Of a DNA stretch of 51,393 bases, positions 43,729 through 51,393 are shown piece after piece. The stretch comes from CAIUKX01 sp964580965. GTDB taxonomy: Bacteria; Bacteroidota; Bacteroidia; Flavobacteriales_D; Crocinitomicaceae. Where the stretch lies: assembly GCA_964580965.1 (NCBI GenBank), contig CAZOLZ010000010.1, forward strand, positions 1 to 51,393, written 5' to 3'. Under the pieces are notes generated by a model. That model did not search any database. It was not told the DNA's origin and worked only from the letters and a program-made list of their open reading frames with translations. Position 1 is the stretch's first letter. Every line of letters starts with the position of its first letter. Made by a program: the position numbers and the translations under genes.

Positions 43729-44256
43729 ATGGCAGTTTTAACTATTCCTAAAGAAAATAAGGTAATAAATAATCCCCATGAGATTAGCTCTTTTTTTGAA
43801 GAAAGGTCTATTTATTTTGATCAATGGGAATGTGATGTTGAATTTGATGATACAGCTTCACAAGATGAAATTTTAGCTGCATATGAAATAGATTTAAAGT
43901 CTTTTATGGAAAAAGGCGGATACCAAACTGCTGATGTCATTTCGATTAATAAATTAACAGAAAATTACGAAGCTCTAAGGGCCAAGTTTTTAGCAGAGCA
44001 TACACATAGTGAAGATGAAATTCGTTTTTTTGTTGATGGTAAAGGTGAATTTTGGTTCCACTTAGATACTGGTGAAGTTTTTTGTTTATTGTGTGAAAAA
44101 GGAGATTTAATTTCTGTTCCAGCAGGGACAAAACATTGGTTTGACGCTGGTAAAGAAAATCCTTTTGTAAAAGCAATTCGAATATTTATTGATAGGTCAG
44201 GTTGGGTTCCTCATTACACAGATTCAAAAATTGAGTTGGAGTATAATAAAAGCTAG
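43729..44256 (+). CDS. mtnD: Acireductone dioxygenase (MtnD/ARD)
   Basis: 175 residues, the usual length. A cupin with all four metal ligands: His91, His93 and Glu97 in E-H-T-H-S-E-D-E, and His136 in P-A-G-T-K-H-W-F-D. It oxidises acireductone in methionine salvage; the metal (Fe or Ni) decides the product. No other methionine-salvage gene lies in the window, so its source of acireductone must be elsewhere. It converges with a minus-strand gene at 44283 and no terminator is seen between them. Confidence 0.93.
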   Translation: MAVLTIPKENKVINNPHEISSFFEERSIYFDQWECDVEFDDTASQDEILAAYEIDLKSFMEKGGYQTADVISINKLTENYEALRAKFLAEHTHSEDEIRFFVDGKGEFWFHLDTGEVFCLLCEKGDLISVPAGTKHWFDAGKENPFVKAIRIFIDRSGWVPHYTDSKIELEYNKS

Positions 44257-44282
44257 ATTTTAATTGTAATAGAACTCTGTTT

Positions 44283-44933
44283 TTAGTTTTTTAATAATTC
44301 ATCCTTTGTAACTAAAACATACCCTTTAGGAACTGAAGTATCAAACAGTTGATCTATATTTAATATGTTTTTATCTATGGTTTGGAAATCAATCAAACTT
44401 AAACTCATGTATATCCCATTGTAAATAATATTGTATTTCAAAGGTGTTCCTGAGTATGGTAGGTAGAAAAAATTATGACCGATACTATTTAAAAATATAG
44501 CTTCAGTTAACCAAAGCGACTTATGTTCTCCAAATACATTTTTTGTTATTATTTCTTTACATTCAAAACCTTTGATTGTAATTATACTATCTGTTGTATG
44601 ATATGAATTGGAATTAGTGTCTATCATCATTTTATAGTCGCTTATAGAAGAAGATATTGCTGTTTTACCTGAAACACTATTAATCAAAACAGTTACTTCT
44701 TCAGAAAGAATGTTTGAAATAGTTGTCATGTCTATTACGTTACCAATATTTATTTCAGAACGAGTTCTATAAGAGTCAAAGTAAATCGTTAACTTAGAAT
44801 TAGGAAACATATTTAATGCATCTTTCATTTCATTATTTTCTGAAGATAATTCAACTTTATAAGTTAAAACACCTTCCCTAATTTGAGCGAAATAATTTCC
44901 TGCTAATAAGATAAATGTAATAAACAGTCTCAT
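44283..44933 (-). CDS. Secreted protein of unknown function, DUF4412-like
   Basis: 216 residues. A signal peptide (about 1-16) is followed by a beta-rich domain that opens with R-E-G-V-L-T-Y-K-V-E and later has L-T-I-Y-F-D-S-Y-R-T-R-S-E. This layout resembles the DUF4412 or GLPGLI-type secreted proteins of the Bacteroidota. It overlaps the TPR gene by 4 bases and is the last of three tightly packed minus-strand genes. No catalytic residues are apparent. Confidence 0.68.
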   Translation of the reverse strand: MRLFITFILLAGNYFAQIREGVLTYKVELSSENNEMKDALNMFPNSKLTIYFDSYRTRSEINIGNVIDMTTISNILSEEVTVLINSVSGKTAISSSISDYKMMIDTNSNSYHTTDSIITIKGFECKEIITKNVFGEHKSLWLTEAIFLNSIGHNFFYLPYSGTPLKYNIIYNGIYMSLSLIDFQTIDKNILNIDQLFDTSVPKGYVLVTKDELLKN

Positions 44934-46765
44934 TTTTCTATTGTTTTATCTCCTCTTAAAAACCTAAATTGATTTCTAGCTTCCTCAAGGTAAAGGCTTC
45001 CTTGATATTCAAATAAGATTTTTTTATAATACTCTTTGGCTTTTTCCTGATTATTGAGTTTAAATTGGTAAGTGGATGCAATTTTGTATAATGCATCATC
45101 AGCTAATATATCATTCGAAAAGTGATTTGCAATTTGACTCCATTTATCAATAGCTTCAAGCCAATTCCCTTGAGCTTCATCAATTAACCCTTTTTTATAC
45201 CAAACTTCATCAATTAACCCATGATACGGAAAATTTATAGTTATACTATCAAGTAGGTTATTTGCCAATAAATAATTGTGTTTAGCAAATTCTAGTTCAG
45301 ATTTAGAAAACAAGTTCATAGCTCTAAAATTACTATCTAAACCAAGATTATCTGTAATTAAAATAGAAAGTTCCATGGCGTCATTTGCAATTAATTTAGA
45401 TGTAGACTGTTTCAATACATCAAGTTGAGATTGAGCATATTCATATTCACCGTCAAAGTAATAGATTTTGGCATTTTTAAGTTTGGCTTCTTGTCCAATT
45501 TCTGAGTATTTAAAAGCTTTATCTATTTGCATGTATAACAATGAGGCTTCCCAAATATCACCTTTAAGCACATAGATATCAGCTAATTTCATTTTACAAA
45601 TTGCTTTATCATTTAATGAAATATTAGAATTATAAACTAAAGTATTTAACAAATCAACCGCATCTTCAATTTGATTAAGATAATATGCTAATATTTCTAT
45701 TTTTTGAAGCATTAGGTTGAGTGTAGTTTTTGAGTTAGTGTACATATCAATTACTGAGTCGTACTTTACAATTAACTCTTTTAAATCGGTAGAATTGAAT
45801 TGTTTGTTTTCTGTTATTTTTTTGAAACTGGCATTTAAATACTGATAGTTAGCAGCGATGAAAAATGATTTTTTCTCACCTTTAGAAATCAACTCTTGAA
45901 AAGCTTGAATAGCAACATCATATGCTTTTGCTTCAATACAGTCTAAACCTAAGTAAAATATTTTTTGACCATCACTATTTTTCGATCGATTTTCAATTGC
46001 AATTACTTGTCTAAGTGCTGCTTTATAATTTTGTCCTGTTAAGTATAACCAAATTAACATTACATTCCATGAGATATCTTCAGGATGTTTCTGTATAAGT
46101 GTTAAAAGTCTTGATTTTAAATTTTGATAAATTTCATTATTACAATCAGTTAAATCATATGATTTGGAAAGTTTTGTTTGGACAACCGATAAATTGTATG
46201 TGTTTGATTGAATATACTTGAGATAAGTATCAAGCATTTTATCTGTATCTCCTATCTTTTCATAATATATGGCTTCTTCAAGTTCAAATTTATAATTGTT
46301 TTTTAATATCTTCTTCCCTTTTTTTAAAGTTTCAAAGGCTCTATCGAATTGATTCAAATTTAAAAAAGATTCAAATGTCTCAATAATCATAAATTCGAAA
46401 GGTGGTAGACTTGCAATGATGTTATCATATTCTTTTTTACTCTTTGTTTCATTGCCTGCTAAAGCATAAAAGTCAGCAACTAAAAATTTGAAATCAACTT
46501 CATCACCATATTTTTTCTGATTTTGTTTTAAAAGCTTTTCAGCAACTTTAAAATCTTTAATATTTAATAAACATTCATAGTATTTATGAAAATTTATTTT
46601 TGTAGGCTCTTGTTGGTAAATCTTTTTGTAATAAATGACTGCTTTATCAAACTCCCCATTTGTAAAATAATAAGAAGCCAAACGAAGGTCATTTTCAGAT
46701 TGACAAAATGATAATTGGAATATAAAAAGCGTAAAAAAAAATGAGAAGAAAAAAGATTTCGACAT
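44930..46765 (-). CDS. Secreted tetratricopeptide-repeat protein
   Basis: 611 residues. A signal peptide (ending L-S-F-C-Q, about 22) leads into helical TPR-type repeats that cover nearly the whole length (for example Y-F-T-N-G-E-F-D-K-A-V-I-Y-Y-K-K at about 31-46 and units near 510-590). Such proteins act as scaffolds in the periplasm or at the outer membrane. It starts 1 base after the upstream lipoprotein gene and overlaps the downstream secreted protein by 4 bases, so the three are probably made together. Confidence 0.8.
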   Translation of the reverse strand: MSKSFFFSFFFTLFIFQLSFCQSENDLRLASYYFTNGEFDKAVIYYKKIYQQEPTKINFHKYYECLLNIKDFKVAEKLLKQNQKKYGDEVDFKFLVADFYALAGNETKSKKEYDNIIASLPPFEFMIIETFESFLNLNQFDRAFETLKKGKKILKNNYKFELEEAIYYEKIGDTDKMLDTYLKYIQSNTYNLSVVQTKLSKSYDLTDCNNEIYQNLKSRLLTLIQKHPEDISWNVMLIWLYLTGQNYKAALRQVIAIENRSKNSDGQKIFYLGLDCIEAKAYDVAIQAFQELISKGEKKSFFIAANYQYLNASFKKITENKQFNSTDLKELIVKYDSVIDMYTNSKTTLNLMLQKIEILAYYLNQIEDAVDLLNTLVYNSNISLNDKAICKMKLADIYVLKGDIWEASLLYMQIDKAFKYSEIGQEAKLKNAKIYYFDGEYEYAQSQLDVLKQSTSKLIANDAMELSILITDNLGLDSNFRAMNLFSKSELEFAKHNYLLANNLLDSITINFPYHGLIDEVWYKKGLIDEAQGNWLEAIDKWSQIANHFSNDILADDALYKIASTYQFKLNNQEKAKEYYKKILFEYQGSLYLEEARNQFRFLRGDKTIEK

Positions 46766-46766
46766 T

Positions 46767-47303
46767 TTAATTTGTAATTAAATCAAATGAAAAACGATAA
46801 ATTTCATCATGAAGTGAGTGGTATATTTTTATACTCTCATCCCTCTTTTCAACGTATGTTATAAGATTATTTCGAAGTAGGTTTATTTTTAAATGTTCTT
46901 TCAAAATATAGTCCTCATATGCAGAACGATCTCCATTACTTTCGTTGATGTCCGAGATCAATTTTTCTATCAGTTCTCGTTCACTATTTGTCGAATTAAG
47001 CAATTTTAAATACGCTTTCTTTATTGCTGGAGTTTGGTTCATTAATAATTTATATTGATCCAATTTTTGAGCAAATTCAACTGAGATTGTATCTGAATAA
47101 TAATTTTCTTTAATTCTACTTTTTACAATCAAAGCATCTTTATAATACCTATCAAGCTCTTCGTACTTATGTTCAATTAAAACTGTTTCAATACTATCTA
47201 TAGTTTGCTTCATTCGTGTTAATTCTTTAACCTGCTTTCCTTTTGTGAAATCAGAACATGAAAAAAACAAGAATATTAACATCAATAAATAGAAGAATTT
47301 CAT
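46767..47303 (-). CDS. Helical lipoprotein of unknown function
   Basis: 178 residues. A lipoprotein signal (lipobox F-F-S-C, Cys about 16) is followed by an almost wholly helical, charged sequence rich in Lys, Glu and Leu, likely coiled coil. No domain is recognised. It is the first gene of the lipoprotein/TPR/secreted-protein unit, one base before the TPR gene. Together the three look like a surface or periplasmic complex. Confidence 0.68.
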   Translation of the reverse strand: MKFFYLLMLIFLFFSCSDFTKGKQVKELTRMKQTIDSIETVLIEHKYEELDRYYKDALIVKSRIKENYYSDTISVEFAQKLDQYKLLMNQTPAIKKAYLKLLNSTNSERELIEKLISDINESNGDRSAYEDYILKEHLKINLLRNNLITYVEKRDESIKIYHSLHDEIYRFSFDLITN

Positions 47304-47419
47304 CTTTTTTTGAATTTAATTTGTGTCCGTGAAAATATAAAAAATATCAGATTTGACCATTAACAATCTTGAATCAACTCTAGGAAATCAGTATTTTGTT
47401 AATAAGTATTTATGATTGT

Positions 47420-48391
47420 TTATTCTACCATTAGGTTACACCCTCTAATATCTGAATTGTCAAATCGTCCCATTAACTGAAGCATTCCATTATTAATTTT
47501 TCCTAAATCTTGTGTAGCAATAAAGCTACAGCTATAAAGATTGGCTAAATCAATTACATTTATACCCCCTGTTTTTCCATTCTTTACATATGATAGAGGA
47601 TCATTGATATCTCGAATTATAACTTGCATCCAGTTTGGTAATTTAAATACCCCATCCTTATTACTGTATGATTGCGAGAATAGTTCAGTCATGCCATATT
47701 CAGACGCGATAAATTCACAATTTAATCCTTTTTTTAATTGTTCATGAAGTTGGTCTTTGGAAAGCTCTTTTCTTCTCCCTTTCATTCCTCCAGTTTCAAT
47801 AATTGTAGCTTTGGATAAATCTACATTTTTTTCAGCTAGATCTAACAAGGCATATGAAACTCCAAAAATGACTACCTTTTTGTTTTGACAGATTGCTTTT
47901 TGATACTGTTTTAAAAGCTCATCAGTATTCTTAAGATAAAATCCTGATAACTCATTTTCTGTTTCTTTAATAAGTTTATCTACCATGTACACAAGGCTAG
48001 AGTTTCCTTGTTCAATATAGTTGGGTAAAAGTCCAAGAATAACTTGGTCTTTGGGATTTCCAATAAAAGAAAGATATGATTTTAAAAAAGAAGTTTCGTA
48101 AAGTTTTATGTTTTGTACAAGGTGCTTACTTCTATTTTGAGATGTAGTACCACTACTTAAAAACTTATGTGTTATTGGGTAGTCTGAAGAAATTATTTGA
48201 TGCGTCTTAAAAAAAGAAATAGGTATAAACGGTATTTCGCAAATATTTTGAGGGTTTGGGAGGTTTAATTGATTTACAAATTGGTTGTAAATTTTATTTT
48301 GTTGATATTGAAATTTATATATTTCAATAGCTAATGATTCGAATTCTTGAGGAGTTGAGATATCAAATATTCGATTCTCTAACATTTCCAT
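47420..48391 (-). CDS. LuxE-like acyl-protein synthetase
   Basis: 323 residues. The sequence resembles LuxE/adenylate-forming enzymes: S-S-G-T-T-S-Q-N-R-S (about 79-88) is the phosphate-binding loop, and E-Y-G-M-T-E-L-F-S-Q (about 234-243) matches the adenylate-site motif of the superfamily. It would activate a fatty acid or similar carboxylate as an adenylate. There is no LuxC reductase or luciferase nearby, so bioluminescence is unlikely. The start is either ATG 48391 or ATG 48385. It begins 8 bases after the nuclease gene. The substrate is unknown. Confidence 0.8.
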   Translation of the reverse strand: MEMLENRIFDISTPQEFESLAIEIYKFQYQQNKIYNQFVNQLNLPNPQNICEIPFIPISFFKTHQIISSDYPITHKFLSSGTTSQNRSKHLVQNIKLYETSFLKSYLSFIGNPKDQVILGLLPNYIEQGNSSLVYMVDKLIKETENELSGFYLKNTDELLKQYQKAICQNKKVVIFGVSYALLDLAEKNVDLSKATIIETGGMKGRRKELSKDQLHEQLKKGLNCEFIASEYGMTELFSQSYSNKDGVFKLPNWMQVIIRDINDPLSYVKNGKTGGINVIDLANLYSCSFIATQDLGKINNGMLQLMGRFDNSDIRGCNLMVE

Positions 48392-48399
48392 AGCTTTGA

Positions 48400-48984
48400 T
48401 TAAGGATTTTTCTTATTGATTAAATCTCTTAGTTTTGATGCTAGTTCGTAATCTTCGTTTTCTATAGCAATTTTCAATTGTTTTTCCAATTCTTCAATAG
48501 AATCTGATTCTACTGATTGTACTTCTACTTCTTCTTCTTCAATTTCGTTTAATTCATTTTCAACGGCTGCTTCATCTAATAATATTCCAGCAGATGATAG
48601 AATATTCTCAAAAGTGTAAACAGGACAACTGAAACGTACACCTATGGCAATTGCGTCTGATGTTCTTGCATCTATTTCAACAGTCTGTCCATTTTTGTCA
48701 CAAACGATTTTAGAGTAAAAAATACCTTCAACTAAGTTGTAAATAATTACTTCTTTAATATTGACATCGAATGATGTAGCGAAACTTTTAAATAGATCAT
48801 GAGTTAAAGGTCTAGTAGGGGTCATTTTCTCAAGTTCAATAGCAATAGCTTGAGCTTCAAAACCACCAATAATTATCGGTAACCTTCTTTTACCTCCAGC
48901 TTCTGATAGAACTAGTGCATAAGCTCCAGATTGAGTTTGGCTATATGATAACCCTACAATTTCTAATTTAACCTTTTCCTCCAT
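48400..48984 (-). CDS. Bifunctional nuclease family protein with UVR motif (DUF151)
   Basis: 194 residues. Residues about 5-130 are the BFN/DUF151 domain (G-G-x-x-R-x-L-P-I-I-I-G near 31, D-A-R-T-S-D-A-I-A-I-G near 105). The C-terminal part is an acidic linker (about 140-160) and a UvrB/UvrC-type helical motif (E-N-E-D-Y-E-L-A-S-K-L-R). Plant BFN1 relatives have DNase and RNase activity, but bacterial function is uncertain. It follows etfA by 75 bases containing a stem-loop and precedes the LuxE-like gene by 8. Confidence 0.88.
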   Translation of the reverse strand: MEEKVKLEIVGLSYSQTQSGAYALVLSEAGGKRRLPIIIGGFEAQAIAIELEKMTPTRPLTHDLFKSFATSFDVNIKEVIIYNLVEGIFYSKIVCDKNGQTVEIDARTSDAIAIGVRFSCPVYTFENILSSAGILLDEAAVENELNEIEEEEVEVQSVESDSIEELEKQLKIAIENEDYELASKLRDLINKKNP

Positions 48985-49000
48985 GTTAATTTTCTAATTT

Positions 49001-49038
49001 AATTAGACAGCCAAGAAAATTAACTTAGCTGTCTAATT
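49001..49038 (-). other. Stem-loop between etfA and the bifunctional nuclease gene
   Basis: A perfect 11-bp stem (AATTAGACAGC with GCTGTCTAATT) closes a 16-base loop. On the minus strand it is not followed by a T-run, so it is a poor terminator. It may protect mRNA ends or lower readthrough between the two genes. Confidence 0.55.
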
Positions 49039-49059
49039 TGTATTATTATGCTTAGAATC

Positions 49060-50010
49060 TTAGTTATTTGAAGCTTTGAACTTCTTTACAGCTTCAGTTA
49101 ATTTGGGCAGTACTTCGAAAGCATCTCCAATTACTCCATAATCAGCAGCTTTAAAGAAAGGAGCTTCTGGATCTGTATTAATTGCTACAATAACTTTAGA
49201 ACCATTGACACCTGCTAGATGTTGAATTGCTCCAGAAATACCAGCTGCAATATATAAGTTTGGACGGATAGCTACTCCAGTTTGACCAACATGTTCATGA
49301 TGAGGTCTCCAACCAATATCAGCCACAGGTCTTGAACATGCTGTAGCAGCACCTAATTCTTTTGCTAAATCTTCAACCATTCCCCAATTTTCAGGCCCTT
49401 TTAATCCTCTACCTGCTGATACGACTAATTCAGCTTCAGGTAATGGAATATCTCCTTCTGGTTTTTTTGTAGAAAGAACTTTTATTTTAGATTCCCCTGC
49501 TTCTCCATTAAAATCTTCAACAGCACAATTTTCACCAGTTAATTCAGGCTGCAAAGAGTTTGGAAGCAATGAAATTATTTTTTTATCAGTTTTAATTGAC
49601 ACATTCGCTGATGCTTTACCTGAAAACACATTTACAGCACATGTAAATCCGTTAGATGTATCTGGTAAACTTGTAGCACCTGGTACTAAACCTGCTTTTA
49701 AATTAACAGATAATCGAGGAGCAACAGCTTTAGCAACTAAATCATGAGAAAAAACAATTACAGAAGTGTTTGTTGTTGAAACAGCTTTAGCAATTACTTT
49801 CGTAATTAATTGTGCGTCATCAGTTGTTACATTTCTATCAACTAAAACTTTGGATGCACCATACTTTCCCAATTCAGCTAATAAATCAGCACTACAATTT
49901 CCATTAGTTAATGCGATTACTTCACTATTTATTTTTTTCGCATAAGTAATTGCTTCAAAAGCACTTTTACTTATACCGTTATTTGTTGAAATATATACTA
50001 ATATTGCCAT
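49060..50010 (-). CDS. etfA: Electron transfer flavoprotein alpha subunit
   Basis: 316 residues from the ATG at 50010; the frame extends to a TTG at 50016 but ATG gives the standard M-A-I-L-V-Y-I start. With EtfB it carries electrons from acyl-CoA and other dehydrogenases to the quinone pool. The C-terminal FAD domain is clear: V-V-S-A-G-R-G-L-K-G-P-E-N, A-A-T-A-C-S-R-P-V-A-D, Q-T-G-V-A-I-R-P and A-A-G-I-S-G-A-I-Q-H. It follows etfB by 17 bases. Confidence 0.96.
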   Translation of the reverse strand: MAILVYISTNNGISKSAFEAITYAKKINSEVIALTNGNCSADLLAELGKYGASKVLVDRNVTTDDAQLITKVIAKAVSTTNTSVIVFSHDLVAKAVAPRLSVNLKAGLVPGATSLPDTSNGFTCAVNVFSGKASANVSIKTDKKIISLLPNSLQPELTGENCAVEDFNGEAGESKIKVLSTKKPEGDIPLPEAELVVSAGRGLKGPENWGMVEDLAKELGAATACSRPVADIGWRPHHEHVGQTGVAIRPNLYIAAGISGAIQHLAGVNGSKVIVAINTDPEAPFFKAADYGVIGDAFEVLPKLTEAVKKFKASNN

Positions 50011-50027
50011 TTTCAATAGTTTATTGA

Positions 50028-50768
50028 TTAAATTACCTTAGCTTCATTATGTAATAAAGAAACTAATTCATCCATATTTGATGGATCCACCATTTTACAA
50101 GCTGATTTAGCTGCAGGTAAAGCGTATGAAACATAACTTGTCATTGCTTCAACAGGTTTAGCAGGAACAACATTCAATGGTTTTGTTCTAGCCGCCATAA
50201 TTCCTCTCATGTTAGGAATTCTTTGTTCAGCCATTCCTTTAGCACAAGAAATAACAGCCGGTAATTCAACTTCTAATTCTTGAACTCCTCCGTTAATCTC
50301 TTGTTCTACTTTTGCTGTGCTTCCATTTAAATCAAGTTTAGTCGCGATAGAAATATAAGGTAAATCTAACTCTTCTGCAATCATTCCTCCAATCTGAGAA
50401 CCATTGTAGTTAATAGTTTCTTTTCCAGTTAAAATCAGATCAAAATTATTTTCTTTAGCATAATTTGCAATCTGAGTAGCTGTGAAGTATGCATCAGTTG
50501 CTTCAGCATCTATTCTTACAGCCTCATCAGCTCCAATTGCCAAAGCTTTACGGATAACAGCATCATCAGTAACTGTTCCAACAGTAACAATAGTTACTGA
50601 ACCTCCTAAACTTTCTTTTAATTCTAAACCTCTTACCAAAGCGTACCATTCATCGTAAGGATTAACAATGTACTGAACACCATTTTCATCAAACTTTGTA
50701 TTACCTTCAGTAAAAGCAATTTTAGATGTGGTATCAGGTGATTTACTTATACAAACAAGTATTTTCAT
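50028..50768 (-). CDS. etfB: Electron transfer flavoprotein beta subunit
   Basis: 246 residues, normal length. It binds AMP and pairs with EtfA. Motifs: V-N-P-Y-D-E-W-Y-A near residue 36, the G-A-D-E-A-V-R-I region, and G-S-Q-I-G-G-M-I-A-E-E-L near 123. It leads the minus-strand run of etfB-etfA, nuclease and LuxE-like genes and is divergent from the phosphopantetheinyl transferase gene. Confidence 0.96.
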   Translation of the reverse strand: MKILVCISKSPDTTSKIAFTEGNTKFDENGVQYIVNPYDEWYALVRGLELKESLGGSVTIVTVGTVTDDAVIRKALAIGADEAVRIDAEATDAYFTATQIANYAKENNFDLILTGKETINYNGSQIGGMIAEELDLPYISIATKLDLNGSTAKVEQEINGGVQELEVELPAVISCAKGMAEQRIPNMRGIMAARTKPLNVVPAKPVEAMTSYVSYALPAAKSACKMVDPSNMDELVSLLHNEAKVI

Positions 50769-50888
50769 GCCATTTTATGTTTCGTTAATAACGACCGTAA
50801 ATTTAATAATTATTACGCCTTTTACTATTTTTTTTGGATAAAAAATTGATTTAGAAGTTTTTTTTATTCTTTTGTAAAAAAAAGTTTA

Positions 50889-51393
50889 GTGCAGTTTATT
50901 AAATCAAAATATCATATAGGTTCTACTGTTATTTTACTAATGCAGTATGAAGATTTTAATCCGTTAGAATATTTAGATCAATTAACTGAGATTGAAAAAG
51001 AACGTTTTTTTGAATTTACCAATGATAAACGTAAACGAGAGTTTGTTGCAACAAGAATGTTGAGAATGGATCTGGTTGGATTTCAGCATATTTATTATAA
51101 TGAGGTTGGTGCACCTTTTATAAAGGGTGTAGGATACATCTCGATTAGTCATACTGATAACTGTGTCGGAATAGCTTATTCTAAGAAGTTTAGATTGGGG
51201 TTAGATATTGAAAGGGTTAGGTCTAAGATTTCCAAAATTGCTCACAAGTTTTTATCTTGTGAAGAAATGAAAAGCTTTCATGTAGATTCAGATTATGATT
51301 TGACACTAGCTTGGACAGCAAAAGAAGTATTGTATAAATTATCAAGAAAAAAAGGGTTGAGTTTTACACGTGATTTGAAGATAGAAAGGGTCT
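50889..51393 (+). CDS. 4'-phosphopantetheinyl transferase (Sfp-like), 3'-truncated by the window
   Basis: 168 residues are visible before the right edge, starting from GTG 50889; an in-frame ATG at 50940 would cut the N-terminus by 17. It transfers the phosphopantetheine arm of CoA to carrier proteins. The Sfp motifs are present: R-E-F-V-A-T-R (about 56-62), I-S-I-S-H-T (P1 region, about 92-97), L-G-L-D-I-E-R-V (Mg-binding Asp/Glu, about 112-119) and W-T-A-K-E-V-L-Y-K (about 152-160). The 3' end lies outside. It is divergent from etfB across a 120-base AT-rich gap. Confidence 0.9.
   Translation, partial: MQFIKSKYHIGSTVILLMQYEDFNPLEYLDQLTEIEKERFFEFTNDKRKREFVATRMLRMDLVGFQHIYYNEVGAPFIKGVGYISISHTDNCVGIAYSKKFRLGLDIERVRSKISKIAHKFLSCEEMKSFHVDSDYDLTLAWTAKEVLYKLSRKKGLSFTRDLKIERV

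Noticed and set aside
1..51393. CRISPR array, prophage, transposon or defence island
   Set aside because: No regularly spaced repeats, integrases, transposases, phage structural genes or known defence domains were seen on either strand.

Overview
The window is an AT-rich chromosomal segment of a member of the Bacteroidota, most probably order Flavobacteriales. This rests on several points: promoter boxes of the Bacteroidota type (TTG, about 19 bases, TAnnTTTG) before several genes; gene starts without Shine-Dalgarno sequences; two secreted proteins with C-terminal type IX secretion (T9SS) sorting domains; many lipoproteins and outer-membrane barrels of Bacteroidota families (Omp28, DUF6029-like, RemB/Wzi-like); and the Bacteroidota form of ribosomal protein L32. 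I see no prophage, insertion sequence, integrase or CRISPR array. The segment is mostly core genome with several lineage-specific envelope loci. One 100-N assembly gap (43389-43488) interrupts a radical SAM gene.

Layout. 1-5270: the end of a surface polysaccharide locus (glycosyltransferase, Wza-like export lipoprotein, Wzc-like tyrosine autokinase with a Gly-Tyr repeat tail, RfbC, WecA/TagO-like initiating transferase). 5332-11398: uvrA, a Dph6-like PP-loop ATPase, a leucyl aminopeptidase and pdxA. 11482-16100: the YceD-rpmF-plsX-fabH-accB-accC cluster, which joins ribosome and fatty-acid synthesis, closed by a strong bidirectional terminator shared with the opposing ppa gene. 16978-21100: heme A synthase, a CAU tRNA, an MFS exporter, a membrane protein overlapping an AraC regulator, and tRNA-Phe on the minus strand. 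21193-26519: coaX, an outer-membrane protein, lptC, a small membrane protein, a 46-residue lipoprotein gene on the minus strand, an Omp85-type barrel, and a convergent acyl-CoA thioesterase. 26693-30784: PGI/PMI, lipB, a serine hydrolase and two uncharacterised proteins.

30801-33965 (minus): an Omp28-like lipoprotein, a DUF6029-like barrel and a TlpA thioredoxin, all carrying paired cysteines, look like one envelope redox or assembly module. 34187-41059 (plus): a T9SS cargo protein, cysQ, two tandem RemB/Wzi-like barrels and a T9SS-exported M43 metalloprotease. 41203-44256 (plus): pdhB, a Rossmann-fold epimerase-like protein, a radical SAM/SPASM protein and acireductone dioxygenase, closely packed. 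44283-50768 (minus): etfB-etfA, a bifunctional nuclease, a LuxE-like acyl-protein synthetase and then a three-gene unit of unknown role (lipoprotein, TPR protein, small secreted protein). A divergent 4'-phosphopantetheinyl transferase gene runs off the right edge.

No segment is clearly a new defence or mobile system. The best candidates for undescribed biology are the cysteine-paired Omp28/DUF6029/TlpA locus, the tandem barrel pair among T9SS cargo, the lipoprotein/TPR/secreted-protein trio, the small lipoprotein at 24073-24213, and the repeat-encoded tyrosine tail of the capsule kinase.
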